NCBI GenBank assembly: GCA_016169945.1
Contig: JADLSH010000365.1
Coordinates: 372,001-436,000 of the forward strand
From: Trachythela sp. YZ-2020
Taxonomy: Eukaryota; Cnidaria; Anthozoa; Malacalcyonacea; Clavulariidae
DNA: 64,000 nt
Direction of reading: 5' to 3'
The notes under the pieces were generated by a model. That model ran no database searches. It saw nothing but the letters and a program-made list of their open reading frames with translations, and was not told the DNA's origin. This document shows, piece after piece, positions 1 through 14,600 of the stretch (within the stretch, counting starts at the first letter, position 1; each line of letters starts with the position of its first letter). A program made the position numbers and the translations under genes.

Positions 1-2090
1 CATGTCAATGTCCAATCCTCATCCTCAACTGCAGACAAATCCAAATCTATGTCAATGTCATTAAAAACATGTTTAATAGCTTCTAAAATTCCTAGAGCAT
101 GATTTTTCCTCCAAATTTCCACATTCTCAATTACGTCATCAATTGTGAATAGTTTGTGGCATGTGTTGAGGACTTGGGAGATCTGCATTCCCCCAAATTC
201 AAGAAATACATTGCGAATGCCAACAAAGGAGGTCATAGTGTTCACCTCCATCTCTATCAGTTGCATTTTATATGACATTAGAAGACTTTTCAGTGTTGCC
301 TTATCTTCTGATGTCACTGATCGGATAATTGTTGGAATATCATTGTCATCATCATCATCTTGATCACAACTTATGACTGGTATTTTTTCACAATCACTGT
401 TACCACATTGACATGTTTGTGCACAAACATCACAACACTGATGAGGTAAGTCAAAATGAGAGCTACCTATATTGAAATCTGCAAATATCAATTGGCGCAA
501 ACATTCTGATGTTTCATTAGCGAGAGTTTCTTCATTTTAGGGGTTGAATAACTAGCTAGCAATCCATTATAAAGGATGATGCAATTACTTGGCTTTCCAT
601 CCCGACCGGCTCGACCACTCTCTTGCACATAACATTCCATATTTTTAGAAGGCCCAAAATGTACAACACGATGAACGCTTTTACAATTAACACCCATCCC
701 GAATGCAATTGTGGAGATTAAGATGCGTATATGCCCACTTTCATCACTAAGATTTTCAATTATATGCTTTTTCACATTATCAGGAGTTGGCGCATGATAC
801 ATTTCAACAACTCGATTCTTGGGTTTAGCACAGCCATGGTAAAATTTATCTTTCAGATGTATCTCGAATAAACGATATAATAAACCGCAATGCTTTCGGG
901 TTTGACAGTATATCAATGTTCGGTCCGCTTCCACTCCTTTCTCATTCATTTCATTGAGGAGGCCAGCAAAAACCATCTTCAAGGGTATATTATTATCAAT
1001 GTACTGGACACTGTATCGTAGGTTGTGGCGATCAGGACTTTGCTTCACAGTATGGGTTTTCTTTGGTGGTAACTTTAAACTTTCAAAAATACAATCAGTC
1101 GTTTCCTGCGTAGCGGTGGCAGTGAGGACCACAAAATTGGTGTTACTTGGAACAAGAGACATCAGCTCACCAAGATTTCCATACCACTTCCGGAACGGAA
1201 TCTTTTTTAACCCTCGTTCACTATTGGACATTCCCCTACAAAGAACAAAGAATTGTATATATTCTATTTTATATCATTCACTGGCTTGCTCATTCACTAT
1301 GCAATGTGCAAGTGTACTGTGCAGTAAATGCACAAATACAAACTAGGTTATTTTCAGTTGGTTTACATGCAAACAATTTTACCAGAATATAATATAGCCT
1401 GTAAGCAGGCTACTTCAGCAACATTAGGATGTTAGGGTTTGTATAATCCAAGTGGGAATATATACATTGTAAGACCTAACTATTTCAACAGCTATTTCAA
1501 ACTCATATGCAAGTCTGTTTTACAAACATATTTACATACAGTTCTTGCATGTTTGCTAATATATTTACAACTAGTTACCATTGACTTATACAGTGTGCTT
1601 CATCGATTGCAACACCAATAAGGTTTTCTTTAAACTGCTCAGATGCAAATATACCCCTCCAAACGCTGATGGAAAGAAGGCATTCAGGCGAGGAATAAAC
1701 ATGTGAATACTTCCCATGGATAACATCTTGGATCATCTTTACATTTTCACAGTCAGCATCAGTTAGAGAAACCGACGGCAAACCGATGCTATTTAAAAAT
1801 GCGACCTGCTCAATCATCAAAGACTTTAAAGGCGAGATTACGACAATTATTCCGCTACGTTTTGTTCGACGTTTGACGTAATCATCCATAACTGGAATAG
1901 CTTGGTAAATCAATGATTTTCCAAACGCGGTTGGCAGATTGACATACACATGTTTACCAGCAAAAAAGTTCTCCAAGGCTTCTTTTTGCTCTGAATAAAG
2001 ATCTTTGATGGTAAACACAGAACAAACACTTGCTAAAGCGTCATTCCAAAGATCATTTGGAAAAGAGCGAGTGTATTTTGTCGACGCCAT
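1..2090 (-). pseudogene. RecQ-type DNA helicase, partial, frameshifted
   Basis: Superfamily 2, RecQ-family 3'-5' DNA helicase. Exon 1 (2090-1579) begins [11 protein letters not shown] and carries motif I (LPTAFGKS), motif Ia (VVISPLKSL) and motif II, DEAH followed by CISQW. It ends in the W codon at a GT donor. Exon 2 starts at 1235 after a TAG acceptor and restores the frame (W-G-M-S-N). It holds [38 protein letters not shown] and [10 protein letters not shown]. The open frame stops at 488-490. The reading continues one frame over ([12 protein letters not shown], then cysteine-rich CCDVCAQTCQCGNSDC, the place of the RecQ zinc-binding region) without a stop to base 1. Losing 2 bp of the CTCTC run near 520-530 would restore one frame, so this looks like a small indel in a pseudogene or a sequencing error. 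The C-terminal part lies beyond the left edge. The RecQ assignment is firm; the orthologue is not identifiable, and such genes are often multicopy in cnidarians (recalled, not checked). Confidence 0.82.
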
Positions 2091-5000
2091 TTTGCTTTTA
2101 GTATAAAATATTTAATCACTGCTAAATTATACTATTTTGTATTTTGAACCAATCACGGCATTTCTTACATAACCCAAAATATAATCAGGCTATGAACCAA
2201 TCAACGAACGCTACTTATATCCTTGTAAGTCATACGTCACGGAACACGATTATGCCTGCAGTTTAGCAGACTGGAATAATCCCCCCTTGGAAATTCCAGG
2301 CGGCAAGCAGGCTATCCAACTTAGCTTGTTGAATTTTTTAGGTAGTTTGATATTAAAGCCCCGAATTTTACTGTATATACGCTACCTACACGGGCACCAC
2401 ACGTTCATGCTAATAATTTTGCAATTACAAAGGAGTGAAACTGTGAAAGGACAACAGCTCAAACTTGATCGAGTAAAGGCCAAGACACTCTGAACGCGAT
2501 TCTACAACGCGGCGCGATTTTTCGATTTTCACTAACATAAAACTTTGATCCTGTTTCATGTTTTACAAATATTCAGAAGCGCTATAACAAGTTTGACTTT
2601 ATATTTGGTGTGCATATCTTTTAAAATTTCCTTCCATAGACGGTTTTATTTACTTTTAAAAACTGAAAAATTTTTTGGGAAGCAAACTTGGACCAAATAT
2701 AAAACGAGTCGATGTGAAAATTCCTCGAAACAAGGAAATACGAAATTTCCTATTAGTACCTGCGTGCAGGCGGTTTATCTTGCGCTACCCTAAAATCTGC
2801 AGGTGGCTCGACTTAGTCCCCAAAGCGATTGCTCGGTTCTTTCTTTTTGATCTAAATTTCAACGTGTAAAATTTTGCTGTAAATCGAGGCAGAATTTTAG
2901 GTAAAATTTATTTTTTTACGGGTAAAGGAGTTAAATGGGAATTACATAAATGCGACTTTTAATTAATGCAGCGATCGTTTAAATAATTTGGCTAATTTTA
3001 AGAAATATATGCATATTGAGATATATAAACATACAGTAATTCAATGTTCGTGCATTTTGAACACGTCAGGTGAGTGAGGGGGGTGAGAGGGGGCAGCAAT
3101 GGAGGATTGCAAAGTAACTTTATTTATGCTGGGTAACTCTATCTGTTTTAAACTGTTCTCCCTCGAGGTCCAGTAATAGCCACCTTTATTGGTCCAGTGT
3201 TATTACAGAAGGAAACCTACTTTGGAAAGTTTGTATTGTGCGACCAACTGACCAAGATCTTGGGATCCACACAGTTTTGCGGAAAAGCGGGGACAAACGC
3301 CTAGTATTACAAGTTTGTTGTTCCCCGATATACGGAGAATGTGCTCGCTGTTGCTGTCTCGTATAGAAGGTCGGGAACAGTAGCGGGACATGGATTCTGA
3401 AATTGTAGACTGTATACAGTAAATTTTATGTTCTTTTGAGTTTTGTTCGTTGCTCTTTTTATCATTTACTTGGAGTGATTGAAAGGGAATAGTAAGGAGA
3501 CCAGCTGGGACGTGCGGGACATTTGACTTCATTGTTTGCCCTGGGATCTGGAACAACGGCTCGTTTAAAAAATCCAATTCCCTGCATTTCCCAGGTTGGG
3601 AGAGGACCACTTACCACTATACCAGAAACATTCCAAAAAACTGTGATTGCTTATGTCATAAAATGATGTAACTTGCAGTCATTACAGATTGTCACTTTCA
3701 GTTCAGTGTCTAAGGAAATATCTTACTTATTTGTATTTAGTTTTGACTCAAGATGATTAATGACATGCAGTTAGCAGTTTTCTCCAACTTTCTTGGCATA
3801 ATTTTGTTCCTATTGGTCGTCCTGTATCATTATGTCGCTGTGACAAAACCAAAGAGAGAATAGCATTTGCTTGCATATTGGTAAGATGGCCATTTTGAGT
3901 ATTCAATTTTGTACATCTCCCTCATTGTAATTGGGGGCTTCGGTGGTGCAGTCGTCAGGGCAAGGGCCTTTAACCTCTGAGTTGTGGGTTCAATTGTTGC
4001 TGGGGACTCTACTCATGTGAAAAGAGTAAGTCAGAACTCCGGTTCCCTTCCGCAGGAAAGGTCAATTACTGGGTGGGTCCTAATAGGATATATAGATTAG
4101 GAAAGTAATATCACAATTGTTATAAAAATATATATAGTGTAGGCTATGTACATAATATATGGTATCTTTGACATAATTTGTGTTGGTGGTGGAAGGGTGC
4201 ACCCCCCAGAAAAATCTGCACCCCTCTGTCAGATGAGCCTGGATCCGCCCCTGGAAATATTTGATCTAATTGGTCACTGAAAAGCCCCGACGGAGAGTGA
4301 GCTGTGCGTGGAAATTTTTCGAGGGAAAGAAGACTGTGCATTTTAAGCCTGGTCAAACGAGGATGATAGATGATGTGGGTTAGCAAGCAAGAGTTTGCAT
4401 TAGACTTTCATCAACTTTTATGCCCCGGTCAAGGCATTCAAATGAAAGTGAGAGTTGTAACTCTCATCACTCTTATCAACATCCTTGTTTAACCCATTAC
4501 AGTAGCTTGCAATGTGCCCAGATGCACCATTGCACCCTGTCTTTAGTATTTCACTCTGTCTAATGCCAGATGATTATACTCATTAGTGGTAGGGTACTGC
4601 CAGTTAATGGGTTAGCAAAACTATCTGCCAGTGTCTCTTGTTAACACATTAGCTGGCAATGTTCCTAGATGCGGGCTCTTTCTCAGTATATGAGCAACCA
4701 AAATAGGTGTTAGGGTTTGTTATGGTTAGAGGTTAGGGCTTCACCCTTTGAGTTAAGACTTAACTATTGTAGAGTATGTTGATGGTACAGTATTATTATA
4801 TTGCTCTAACCTCAACCCACAATCTACTATCCTGGTCTGACTGTTTCTATGTGCTTAAAAACGTATGTAAGTAGTATTGTGGTTGGTGCTGTCCTTTGCT
4901 TCAGGGTTTATTCCTCATCAAAAACTAATCCTTCCATTTCAGTTGCTATTTAACACACTATTTTTTATTTGTTTTATAGGCTACATGTACAGACAACCAC

Positions 5001-5692
5001 AACTAACAGAATTCTTAAAATATGGGCTTGTGAAAAACTGATGCATGTAGCTATGTCACATTAGTCTTGTAAAAAGTAGTATTTGAAAGTATAAAAATAT
5101 TAATTTACTTCAAGTTGTCAATAATTAATAGTGAAATTTGTACAATGTACAAGCTTATTTCAGGCAAATTTGAGGGAGGGGGCTTATTGGGGGAGGGGGG
5201 ATGGGGCTTATTGGGGGTTATTGATTTTGGTGAAATGCAGTGATACGGTAAGTAAGAAACCATCAACTGATGTCAATATCCAGACAATAAATCTAGTGGG
5301 GCTTATCGATTTTGCCAAAGTGCAGTATGTAAGAAATGCAGTAAAATAACATGAACTTCCAGTCCAATTAACAAATCGTGCACATGCTACATATTTGATA
5401 TACCACAATACATTGTGTTTTAAAGATGCTGCGTCAATTTTGTGGAAATGGTCAATTATGCATTTCAATTATTTCCCAGAGCTCACTGTGAGCAATGCGT
5501 TACTCACGGCAGAGATCTGGGTGCTAGGCACATGGCGCGCGGTTCGAGAAGACAAATTTCAATTTTCAAATTTTTGATCATATATTTTCAATTGTTTTGC
5601 ACTTGGAAAGGACTTCGCGGCGTTTTAAAGCAGCGTATTAAAGGAGACTTTATTGTAGTTTATTCCTGTTGTAAAAACACCGTTTATCGAGC
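2091..5692. other. Intergenic region between RecQ-like gene and CSE1L
   Basis: The two genes are divergent, with about 3.6 kb between start codons. I see one copy of the 115-bp minisatellite family (3120-3220), a SINE-A fragment (3933-4086), a MITE-like scrap with GGATCCGCCCCTGG (about 4190-4260), and microsatellite-poor AT-rich DNA elsewhere. No promoter element could be assigned with confidence. The 135-codon open frame on the minus strand at 3203-3610 resembles nothing I know. Confidence 0.5.
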
Positions 5693-8600
5693 ATGAATTT
5701 GGAAGCAAACGCTCAAAATTTACAAGCCCTCGCCGGCCGACTACAGGAAACATTGAGCTCCGAAGATCAAATTCGTAAAGACGGTAAGATATTATAAGTT
5801 TTTCTTTAAGATAACTTTGTTGGAAGGTTTTAAGGAGCTAGTTTTTGATAGATAGAACGGTTTTAACCGGTTTGGTATATAAACTTTTAAACTAGCATTG
5901 AAAGAGATAGCGATAGGCTAGCAAATTTTAGCGGATAAACTTCTATCAAGTTTTAACTCTAAATTTTGTATGCCAAACATATATTTAATAGCTATAATAT
6001 GTACTCTATTAATATTTTAAACAAAATATAACTCTTCTTTGCCATATTTCGTGTTTAATAGAATTTAATATAAATACAAATGTGTTTGAAAATACCACCA
6101 AATTTATGATAATATTTTCAGTGCATAATTATGCAGAATATAATGTGCGGGCAAGTTTGGGCATGGGCAATATTTAAGCATAATTAGTGACCAATTTTGG
6201 TCTAAACTATGTAAATATTGTTATATATTGTCTAGCTGTCAAATTCCTGAGTTAGAGAACTGGAAATTAAGTTTATGTGTGATGATCGAGTTTTGTAAAG
6301 TTGATAAAGAGTTTCGAACAGATCTCATATTTATAAGATCAGGATGATATCACAATTGCCGACATGGGCAGAAGATATAAGGCCAGTTTTAGCTTGTCTT
6401 CGAGTGATATATTCAGAATCGTCGTGGTATACGAGGCATAATGGTTAGGTATTTAACATAATTTGACAAAGTTATAGTTGTATTTTGATTAACTCATTAA
6501 TGCCTAGTACTTTCCTTCAACAAGTAAAATTGCCAGGTGTAAGACAGTAAAATACTCAACATAATTATCTTAGTATATTAGGCATAATGGTTAATATGTA
6601 TTTATTGATAATGTTATAGTTTTGACAATGTTGTGTCTTAATGACCCTTGATCAGTTGCAAAGTAGATTGCATCAATCCAGGGTTCTGCCCACGGTGGGC
6701 GCCGCCAGACAACGACCAGCATTCAGCAGTGCCGCCTGGCACTGACTCGTACCAATGTTGTACTTTGTAATAGATATTTTATATAAGTAATTTTGTATTT
6801 TTTATCTTGGCAAATTTTATTATTTAAACATTAGTATTAGATGAAATTCAGCACTACAATGTGCACAATATTAGTTACTGGTGATTCAGAGAAATACGCT
6901 ATCCCCCAAAGCCAGAAATATGTCTGACGAACGGTTATAATCACTTTCCACTTTGTTAATTGATGTCGCGCTTGAAGCTACTTTGAGACTAGTCGTTCAA
7001 GTTTTAACAGTTTTCAGCAGGGTGGGAGGGGGTCATGCCATCAGGCACTCGCATGGTCCTGGGCAGAACCCTGTCAATGCCTAATGGTGGACAAGTAACA
7101 TTGGGCAGGTAGTTCAATTACCATTACTGAATGCCCAACACTTTTCTGTTAACAAGCAAAATCACCTGACATTAGACAGAGTAAAATAAGGAAAAATTGG
7201 GTGTATAAGGAAACATTGCAGATTATCAAGAGACATGCATGCATGGGCATATAGTCTGTTTAATCTCTTAACACCGACATCTACAGTATTTCCCTCTCGA
7301 CAAGTAGAATTGTGTGACATTAGACAGAGAATATTATATAAATTGACACTAAATTTATAGGGGCAAGGGAGATATTTTGGGCCACTCTATATGAGAAATT
7401 GTAAAAGTTTTTTCAAACTCAATCAAACACTATTGTTTTTCAAACTCAAATAGTGTTTGAAAAGTCATATATTGTTTTGAATTTTTATATGCCATTTCAG
7501 TACATAAATGACAACTGAATGAAACTGGCCCTGATGCCTTGAACAGAGTAATATTGAAGGACAAACTGTTCTTGCCTTTTCGTTTCCAAAATTTGATGCC
7601 TATTAGCATCTTGACAGAGCTATAGTGTTGGAGGTTTGCATGACCATTATGTGGTATTTATCTGTGCCAGAAATTTTGGTTAGGCAGTGATGTAAATAAG
7701 AAATGGGGTAGTTGGACTAATCTGAAATCTAGAGGGGCCATAGCATCAATTCACGGAGCTGGGAATCCGGCCTCTGTGGCATACTGGTGGTTACATAAGA
7801 GCCTACTGTGGCATACGTCAGTCCCCAGGGAAATTTTGAAATGTCTGCCTGTAAATATACACTTTAAACTGAAGGATAATGTAGGTCAGTTTCAAGTTTT
7901 ATAATGTGTTCCAGCTCTTCTATGTCATCCACTAAATTAGGAATAACTGGTTCGCCAAAGCTATAATGACACGTCGTGACCTAAATCAATAACTTCTGAT
8001 GGCAGTTGAGAAGTATGTGAATGCAGGGTGTTGGACGTCCTTATTCAGTCTTTTATTTTGCTTTCAGCAACTGGTCTAATCCAAACTCTTATAGAGACAA
8101 TTACTCCGATTTCCACACATTCTTTTACAGTACTATTACACCTGAATCTTTTAGATTTTTAGCACAGTTTAAAGCTGGCCCAAGAATGTAACATAACTGG
8201 GCCAGTGGTCCATTGCCCAGTTATTATATACATCACTTTTAGGTGGGGGCAACTGCCTCCCCCCACCTTCCGGTAATAGACAATTTTGACCAAATTTAAG
8301 TGTAAATTGCAGTTCTGTTAGAACTTCAGGAGACATAGCTAAGCCTCGCCACCAATTTATCCGATTGCTCATTTCATTTCAGCTGAGAAATTTCTTCAGA
8401 CGATTGAAGGAAATAGTAATTATTCATTGCTCTTGCTTCATATTGTTGATAATGGTTCATTTGAGAACATGGTCAGGTTGGCTGCGGCCATCACTTTCAA
8501 GAATTTTGTCAAAAGACAATGGCGTGTGGTTAGTATTATTTATTTATTTTGCTACTGACAATTTTAACCATGCAAGAATGATAACTTCAACGATTGAATT

Positions 8601-11600
8601 CTGTTTGTCGATGGTTTGATCGCGTTTTGATATTTTTCATTTCAAGTTAAAGTTTTAGGGGGAATGGCGACTTTTCACAGCATTTAAGTGTATTTTGTTA
8701 TTGGCTGCCAATTGTTCCATGACAAATCTGAGCCATCCAACGTGGAGGGGAAAACAAAAATGTACTTTATCATGTTTCACAGCTGTTCGTTTTTGCTGAA
8801 ACTTGGCAGAAGTGATGTCAAATTGTCTTCTTACACGTTTCTTGAGGTTTGGGTGGAAAAAATGCTTTGAAGAAGATTTTTTGCATGTGTCAAAAGTTTT
8901 ATTTTAGTCATGTAACATGCAGGCTACAATTTTGCCATTTTCTCTAAAGAATTGCAAACTTTGATCACCAAATGTCCTTAAAATGAAAACATCAACTTTG
9001 TATCTGTTTTATAAGTTGTATTTCCATATTCGTCCTGCTGTTTTAAGAGGATTGTCTGTCTGTTCCTTTATTTCCGTACATCTACCCTTGCTAACAATGA
9101 AGTTGCGGAAGAAAACATTGCCTATCAGGGCGCAAAATAACGGCTGGGGGGTTGCCGGTCAGGGTGACCGGCCAAACCAACTTTAGCTCGGACATCCCGC
9201 ATTTCTGGCCGGTCAAATTATTCAGCTAAACTAAAGCCTGACAAAGTCCCCTCAATAATGTATAAATAATGCAATGTGAAAACACCTGTAGTCAAGAACT
9301 CAAATTAACGTAAAAACATCAGACGAAAATTACAAAAATAAGTTTTTTCATGTTGGTAGCCACCGTGTGCCGGCTATTTTCACTGTCAGCAACTTCGAAA
9401 AACTTAATCCGAGAAAAAATTGCATGACTCGTTTGCCGTTTACGTAAACTTTTAAAGCTGTCAAAATGCATCAAACGATGAGTCATGAAGACAACCACTC
9501 ATTTTGCCGGGACATTGCCGACATTATGCCGTTATTTGCTCGTTATCTCGCCCTCCCTATCAGGGATAACGGCATGAGATTTTCTAATGGTTTAAATACC
9601 TCACTCCCTAATGGGTGTTTCGATCCTCCTATTGCCTATTGGCTGTATTGCCATTTATGATTTTGACTTGATTTTTGTTCCTTAGATTGACGGAGATCCT
9701 AACAAAATAACACAAGATGATAGGCAAAAGAGTAAGTTTATACTGAGAAATACAATAAGAACTTCGATGTTTCGAGCGAAGGCCCTTCGTAGAGTAGTAG
9801 TTTTACTAAAGTAGTAGTTTTGGTTATCACTCGGGGCTCAAATAACGGCCGATAGGTCTCCGGTCAAAATGACGGGTCAGCTTGATTTTAGCTCGGTCAA
9901 AATCTGTTTTTGACCGGTCACTAATACGCACGTACTAATTATAAAGGTCTGACTCCATGAGTGTTTTTTCTCAGCGAAATTATTCGCGAGAAATTGTGTC
10001 GGATGGCTGCACAATTGTGGCCTGATTTAAGAATCGCTTTTTTCGTTTTAGACATCTGCTTCCACGGTGTTTTTTCTCAGAAATGCAAGAATTTCGCACG
10101 AAAATTTTTCACTGCGAGCAAAATTTGCTGAGAAAAACACTCGTGAATCACTAATGTGCACCTATTCTGCAGACACAATTTCTCGCGAATAATAATAGCG
10201 AATAAGAATTTGTTCAGAATCAGGCCTTTATACGCTCACTTGTTTCACAGTGAAACTTAAGCGCTCGCGAAGCCTGATTTATGTTTTCTGCGCATGCGTC
10301 AATTCATTTCGTGCGAAATTTTTCGCATTTCGCTGAGAAAAAACACTCGTGGAATCAGACCTTAAGAATTTGTAATAATTTGTATCATAAGAATTTGTTC
10401 AGAGACATAGCTTTTATTGTTTCACAGTGACGTTCTAACTTAAGCGCTTTATTTAAATAATCAACTATTATATAAACTATTTATACGCCCTGTATATTTA
10501 GCCATTTAAGGATTGGTTGCTTTGTTTTCTTATACTTTATACAATTTGGATTCTTATAGTAAAAGTTTTAATTATTGACTTAATGTTAAAGAGTCCTCCT
10601 CAACTACAAAGTCAGGCAAGTGAAACAATCACATAAACTATTGTTTTTGCTCTCATTTGAACGATGACGTATAAATGGTATTTGTTGTTTCAGTTAAGTG
10701 ATGCTGTCAGTATTATTGGAAGGGAAGATTTTCCAAGGAAATGGCCAAATCTACTGCCAGTAAGAATAAAAATCAATCTAAAAGTTATTTTGTGTTTAGC
10801 AATCACTATCAGGGGCCGGTTGTTCAAAGCTCGATTAGCGCTAACCCTGGGTTCAATTTTAATCCGCTGTTTTGGGTTATGTATTTCAGCGTGGAAAATA
10901 AAACTTCTATTGATTCAGAAAACATTTCTGGAAAAACGTATTCAACTTTATAAACAATTTGTTGTGAAGTTTGATTTGAAGATTTTCGTTAACGTGAACA
11001 ACCGGCCCCAGGAGTATTGTGAAAATTAGTAATCTTGGTAATTATTTCTGTAGGAAATGGTGAAAAAGTTTGCTAGTGGAGATTTTCATATTATTAATGG
11101 TGTCTTAAAAACAGCTCATTCCTTGTTTAAAAGGTTGGTCTGCAAAGTAGTTTGTCTGAAAATTTGAAGTTTCAAAAACATGTCTTGTTTAAAGACCATA
11201 CACAGGGCAACACAATTTCTGCACAGAGCCATGTTAGAAATGAACACGCAGAAAAACAGTGAACATGGCCCAGGTTTCTTTCCACCGATATTATCATTCT
11301 CATTCATTTCGTTGTTGCCTTCTGGGCATGTCTAGCAAGAAAAATACCAGCAAAGCAAAACGAGATTCATGCTCACAAGATCTCTCTGCGAATATACTTT
11401 TTGCCTAACATCACTCCGTGTCCGAAATTGCGTTGCAAGTTACTGCAAAAATTGTCCCGTTTAAAATGGCCTTTAATCCATCCATTGAATCTTAAGATGA
11501 CTTTTCCCCTCTTTCTTTTTCTATCCAAATTTTGGACGGTATGTTTCTTCTGTGTTACCCTAGGTATCGACATGAATTTAAGTCGCAAGAGCTGTGGGAG

Positions 11601-14600
11601 GAAATCAAGATTGTCTTAGATGGTTTTGCCGAGCCAATTACGGAATTACTAAAGGTAAAAACTGCGCTAGTGTTTTTTGCTCTCGTATTCCTCTAAGCAT
11701 GCGAGTATCCCACTGATCTGAAAACAAGGACTGGATAGAGCATCCTATTGAATTCAATGAGCCAATTTTGAAGCCAGAATATTTTTGATGAGATCAGATT
11801 TATAAATTTGTCAAATTCTTGACTAGCAAATCGTTAGCTATTTAAATTAGTAATACTATGAAGCAAATATATTTTCCTATGTACCTTGAGAAGTATAGCT
11901 TCCAACATCTCTTCTAATGAGTTTTAGAACGTTTTAAACACCACATAATGAGGCTTATGGCGGCCATATTGGTGTGACCTCATTAGTTATTCACCGGCAA
12001 ATTTAGGAAGAAAGAGAGGCCACTGATGATAAATTCTTATCTAGACAATATTTGTTCTTTCCCACCAATAACTAGAAACTTATAGAAACTCTTTAAACGA
12101 TTTGTCCCCAACACCACAGTAGATTAGTGGTGGTCACACCAATATGGCCGCCATTGGCTTCATTTATGCATAGCAGATGCACTATCCAGTCCTTGTTTTC
12201 AGATCAGTGGAATATCTTTATGGTGTGAATTGTATGGGTATATAAACAAGCATTTTCTCTGTTCCACAGACAACCATGGATCTGGCTAATAAATACAGCA
12301 ATGATCCAGAATCTCTGAAGATTTTGTTCAGTTCTCTAACTTTGATCTGTAAGATTTTCTACAGCTTAAATTCACAGGTGAATGCACTATACTGTACTTG
12401 ATATGCTTTTAAGAATAGGGATATTGTTTAGAGATGCGTGGTATGTGCGGTAAGCGGGCTGCTCCTTTCCTCTTGAGTTAAGCCGGCTATACTGGTCGAG
12501 GGCATGGATTTACTTCGGTTGAGTAACGTCCCTGTCGTTGATAAACACAAGTAAATAGAGATTGGTTGGTTCTTTCCTGTGCTTCGAGGGTTTTTCTACG
12601 GGTAATCCGGTTTTCCTCACTCACTAAAACCACAGTAACCCGTAGGCACGTTCGTAGACACTAACCTTAACTAGCCCTCGGAACCTTTGTCAATTTGGTT
12701 GCTAAAAGGTTGTTTATGGGGCTTCGGTGGCGCAGTCGTCAGAGCAAGCGCCTTTCACCTCTGGGATCGTGGGTTCGATACTCGCTGGGGACTCATGACA
12801 CTTATATGAAAAGAGTCAGTCAACGCTCTGCCGAAAGTCGTGGGTTTTCTCCGGGTACTCCGGTTTCCTCCTACAAGGAATGTTGACAGGGTGGGTTTGG
12901 ATTAGCCCCAAACTAACCCTTCCATCGTAGCTGTGCTCCCTGATCAGACGTGAGTCATACGGTGGCAGCCAGAGGCGCCTTTAATAAGCCTTCGACTCGA
13001 TTAAGTCGAGCTGCGTCCTTCGTAATTCAGCTCAGCTCTCAGCTGCAAGTAAGGAAGATTAGCACACCCCCACTTATTCACTTACTTACTAAAACCTGTT
13101 AAGGCTTTACTAAAACCTGTTAAGGCTTTACTAAAACCTGTTAAGGCTTTCCGTCCACCACAGAGTGATAAACTAATATCGTTACTGTCTACTCTCTGGT
13201 TGGTCTATACAATGTCATGTAGTCGATTTCAATTCTATTCTAGGACCTTCCAGAATATTTTGAAGATCACATGGATGAGTGGATGAAATATTTCCTTGTT
13301 ATATTAACCACAGACAATAAATTATTGAAAACAGAGGTGTGTGCATTTATCTTGCATCTTGTCGATGTCTTATCTTGCTTCAAGATGTGTTCGCAACAGG
13401 CTTGTAGCAAGCTTGTCAGCAAGTTGAAACAAAGTTGTCATTTTATCAAGTTGCTACAAGGTTGTCACTCACAACTTGTTGACAAGTTGTTGAATTGCAG
13501 GACGATAACAAGTTGTTGGAACAACTTGTAACAAGTCTGTTGAGTCAACAACCTTGTAACAAGTTGTCAACAAGCCGTTGACAACTTGTTAACAAGCAGT
13601 GCGAACACATCCTGATAACAAGTTGTTGAAACAACATTTGTACAAGTCTGTTCATGCAAGTTAGTTACAACTTGTGTGCTTTTACATGACCATGTCGGCC
13701 CTTAACTATCCATGCCGGTGTCAAGCGAAATTTATGACTTCTGAGAAATACCTGACCAAACGTGACGGGTCATGTATTTCGCGCATGTAGGCGGGAAATA
13801 CTGGACGTTTCCTAAATATCTGCCACGATCGAAACGACTTTTCTGAGTTTATATCTCGGTTTATATCCTGTTTGATGTTTATATAATAATGTATCACATC
13901 CACCTCCGAAACTGGATTCAATTTGATATTGCTGATGTCGCGAAGAAATCAAGAATAACAGTGCTTATTGTAGTGAAATGAAGTGCAACGTCGCTTTAAA
14001 AAGCTGTCGATTATATTATTATTAAACTAAAATTTTCGGCATATCATTCCACAAGGCATGTTAAAGATTTTTCATGGAAGGAAGTTTAAGTAAAAAGCTA
14101 TTGTGAATAGGTTACCGTAAGCGTTAACTGTTGTAGAATTACTAGAATTTATAGCCATTTTTAGACAAAATAACAACGAAAAACGATTTGGACGATTGCA
14201 GGTTGAGCAATTGCAAAATTTATGAGCCGAAGTCAATCATGCGCATCATCGGCGCATGTGCAGAACTATAATAGTCCTGAATTGCGCAAGTCAGAGATTT
14301 CGCGTTACACCGGTAAATACAGTGACGACAGATGTTAATTTTTTTCTAGGATGACGAGGAAGCAGGTCCTCTTGAGCTGATTAAATCTCAGATCTGCGAC
14401 AATGTCTCGATGTATGCACAGAAATATGACGAAGAGTTTCAGGTACAAAATATTAAAACGACTAATCATGCCTGTAGATTTTATTTTCGTGGAGGTAGCC
14501 AATCTTCGAATAGAGCTAGGCTATGTCGCACAGCTGTGAGGGTCTGGGGTCCGCCAAGTGGCTCAGTGTAGACTCTAGTAATCCAGTACAGTGCACCGAA

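Noticed and set aside
3203..3610. 135-codon open frame, minus strand, as a gene
   Set aside because: No recognisable domain, overlaps the edge of a minisatellite copy, no supporting splice or start context.
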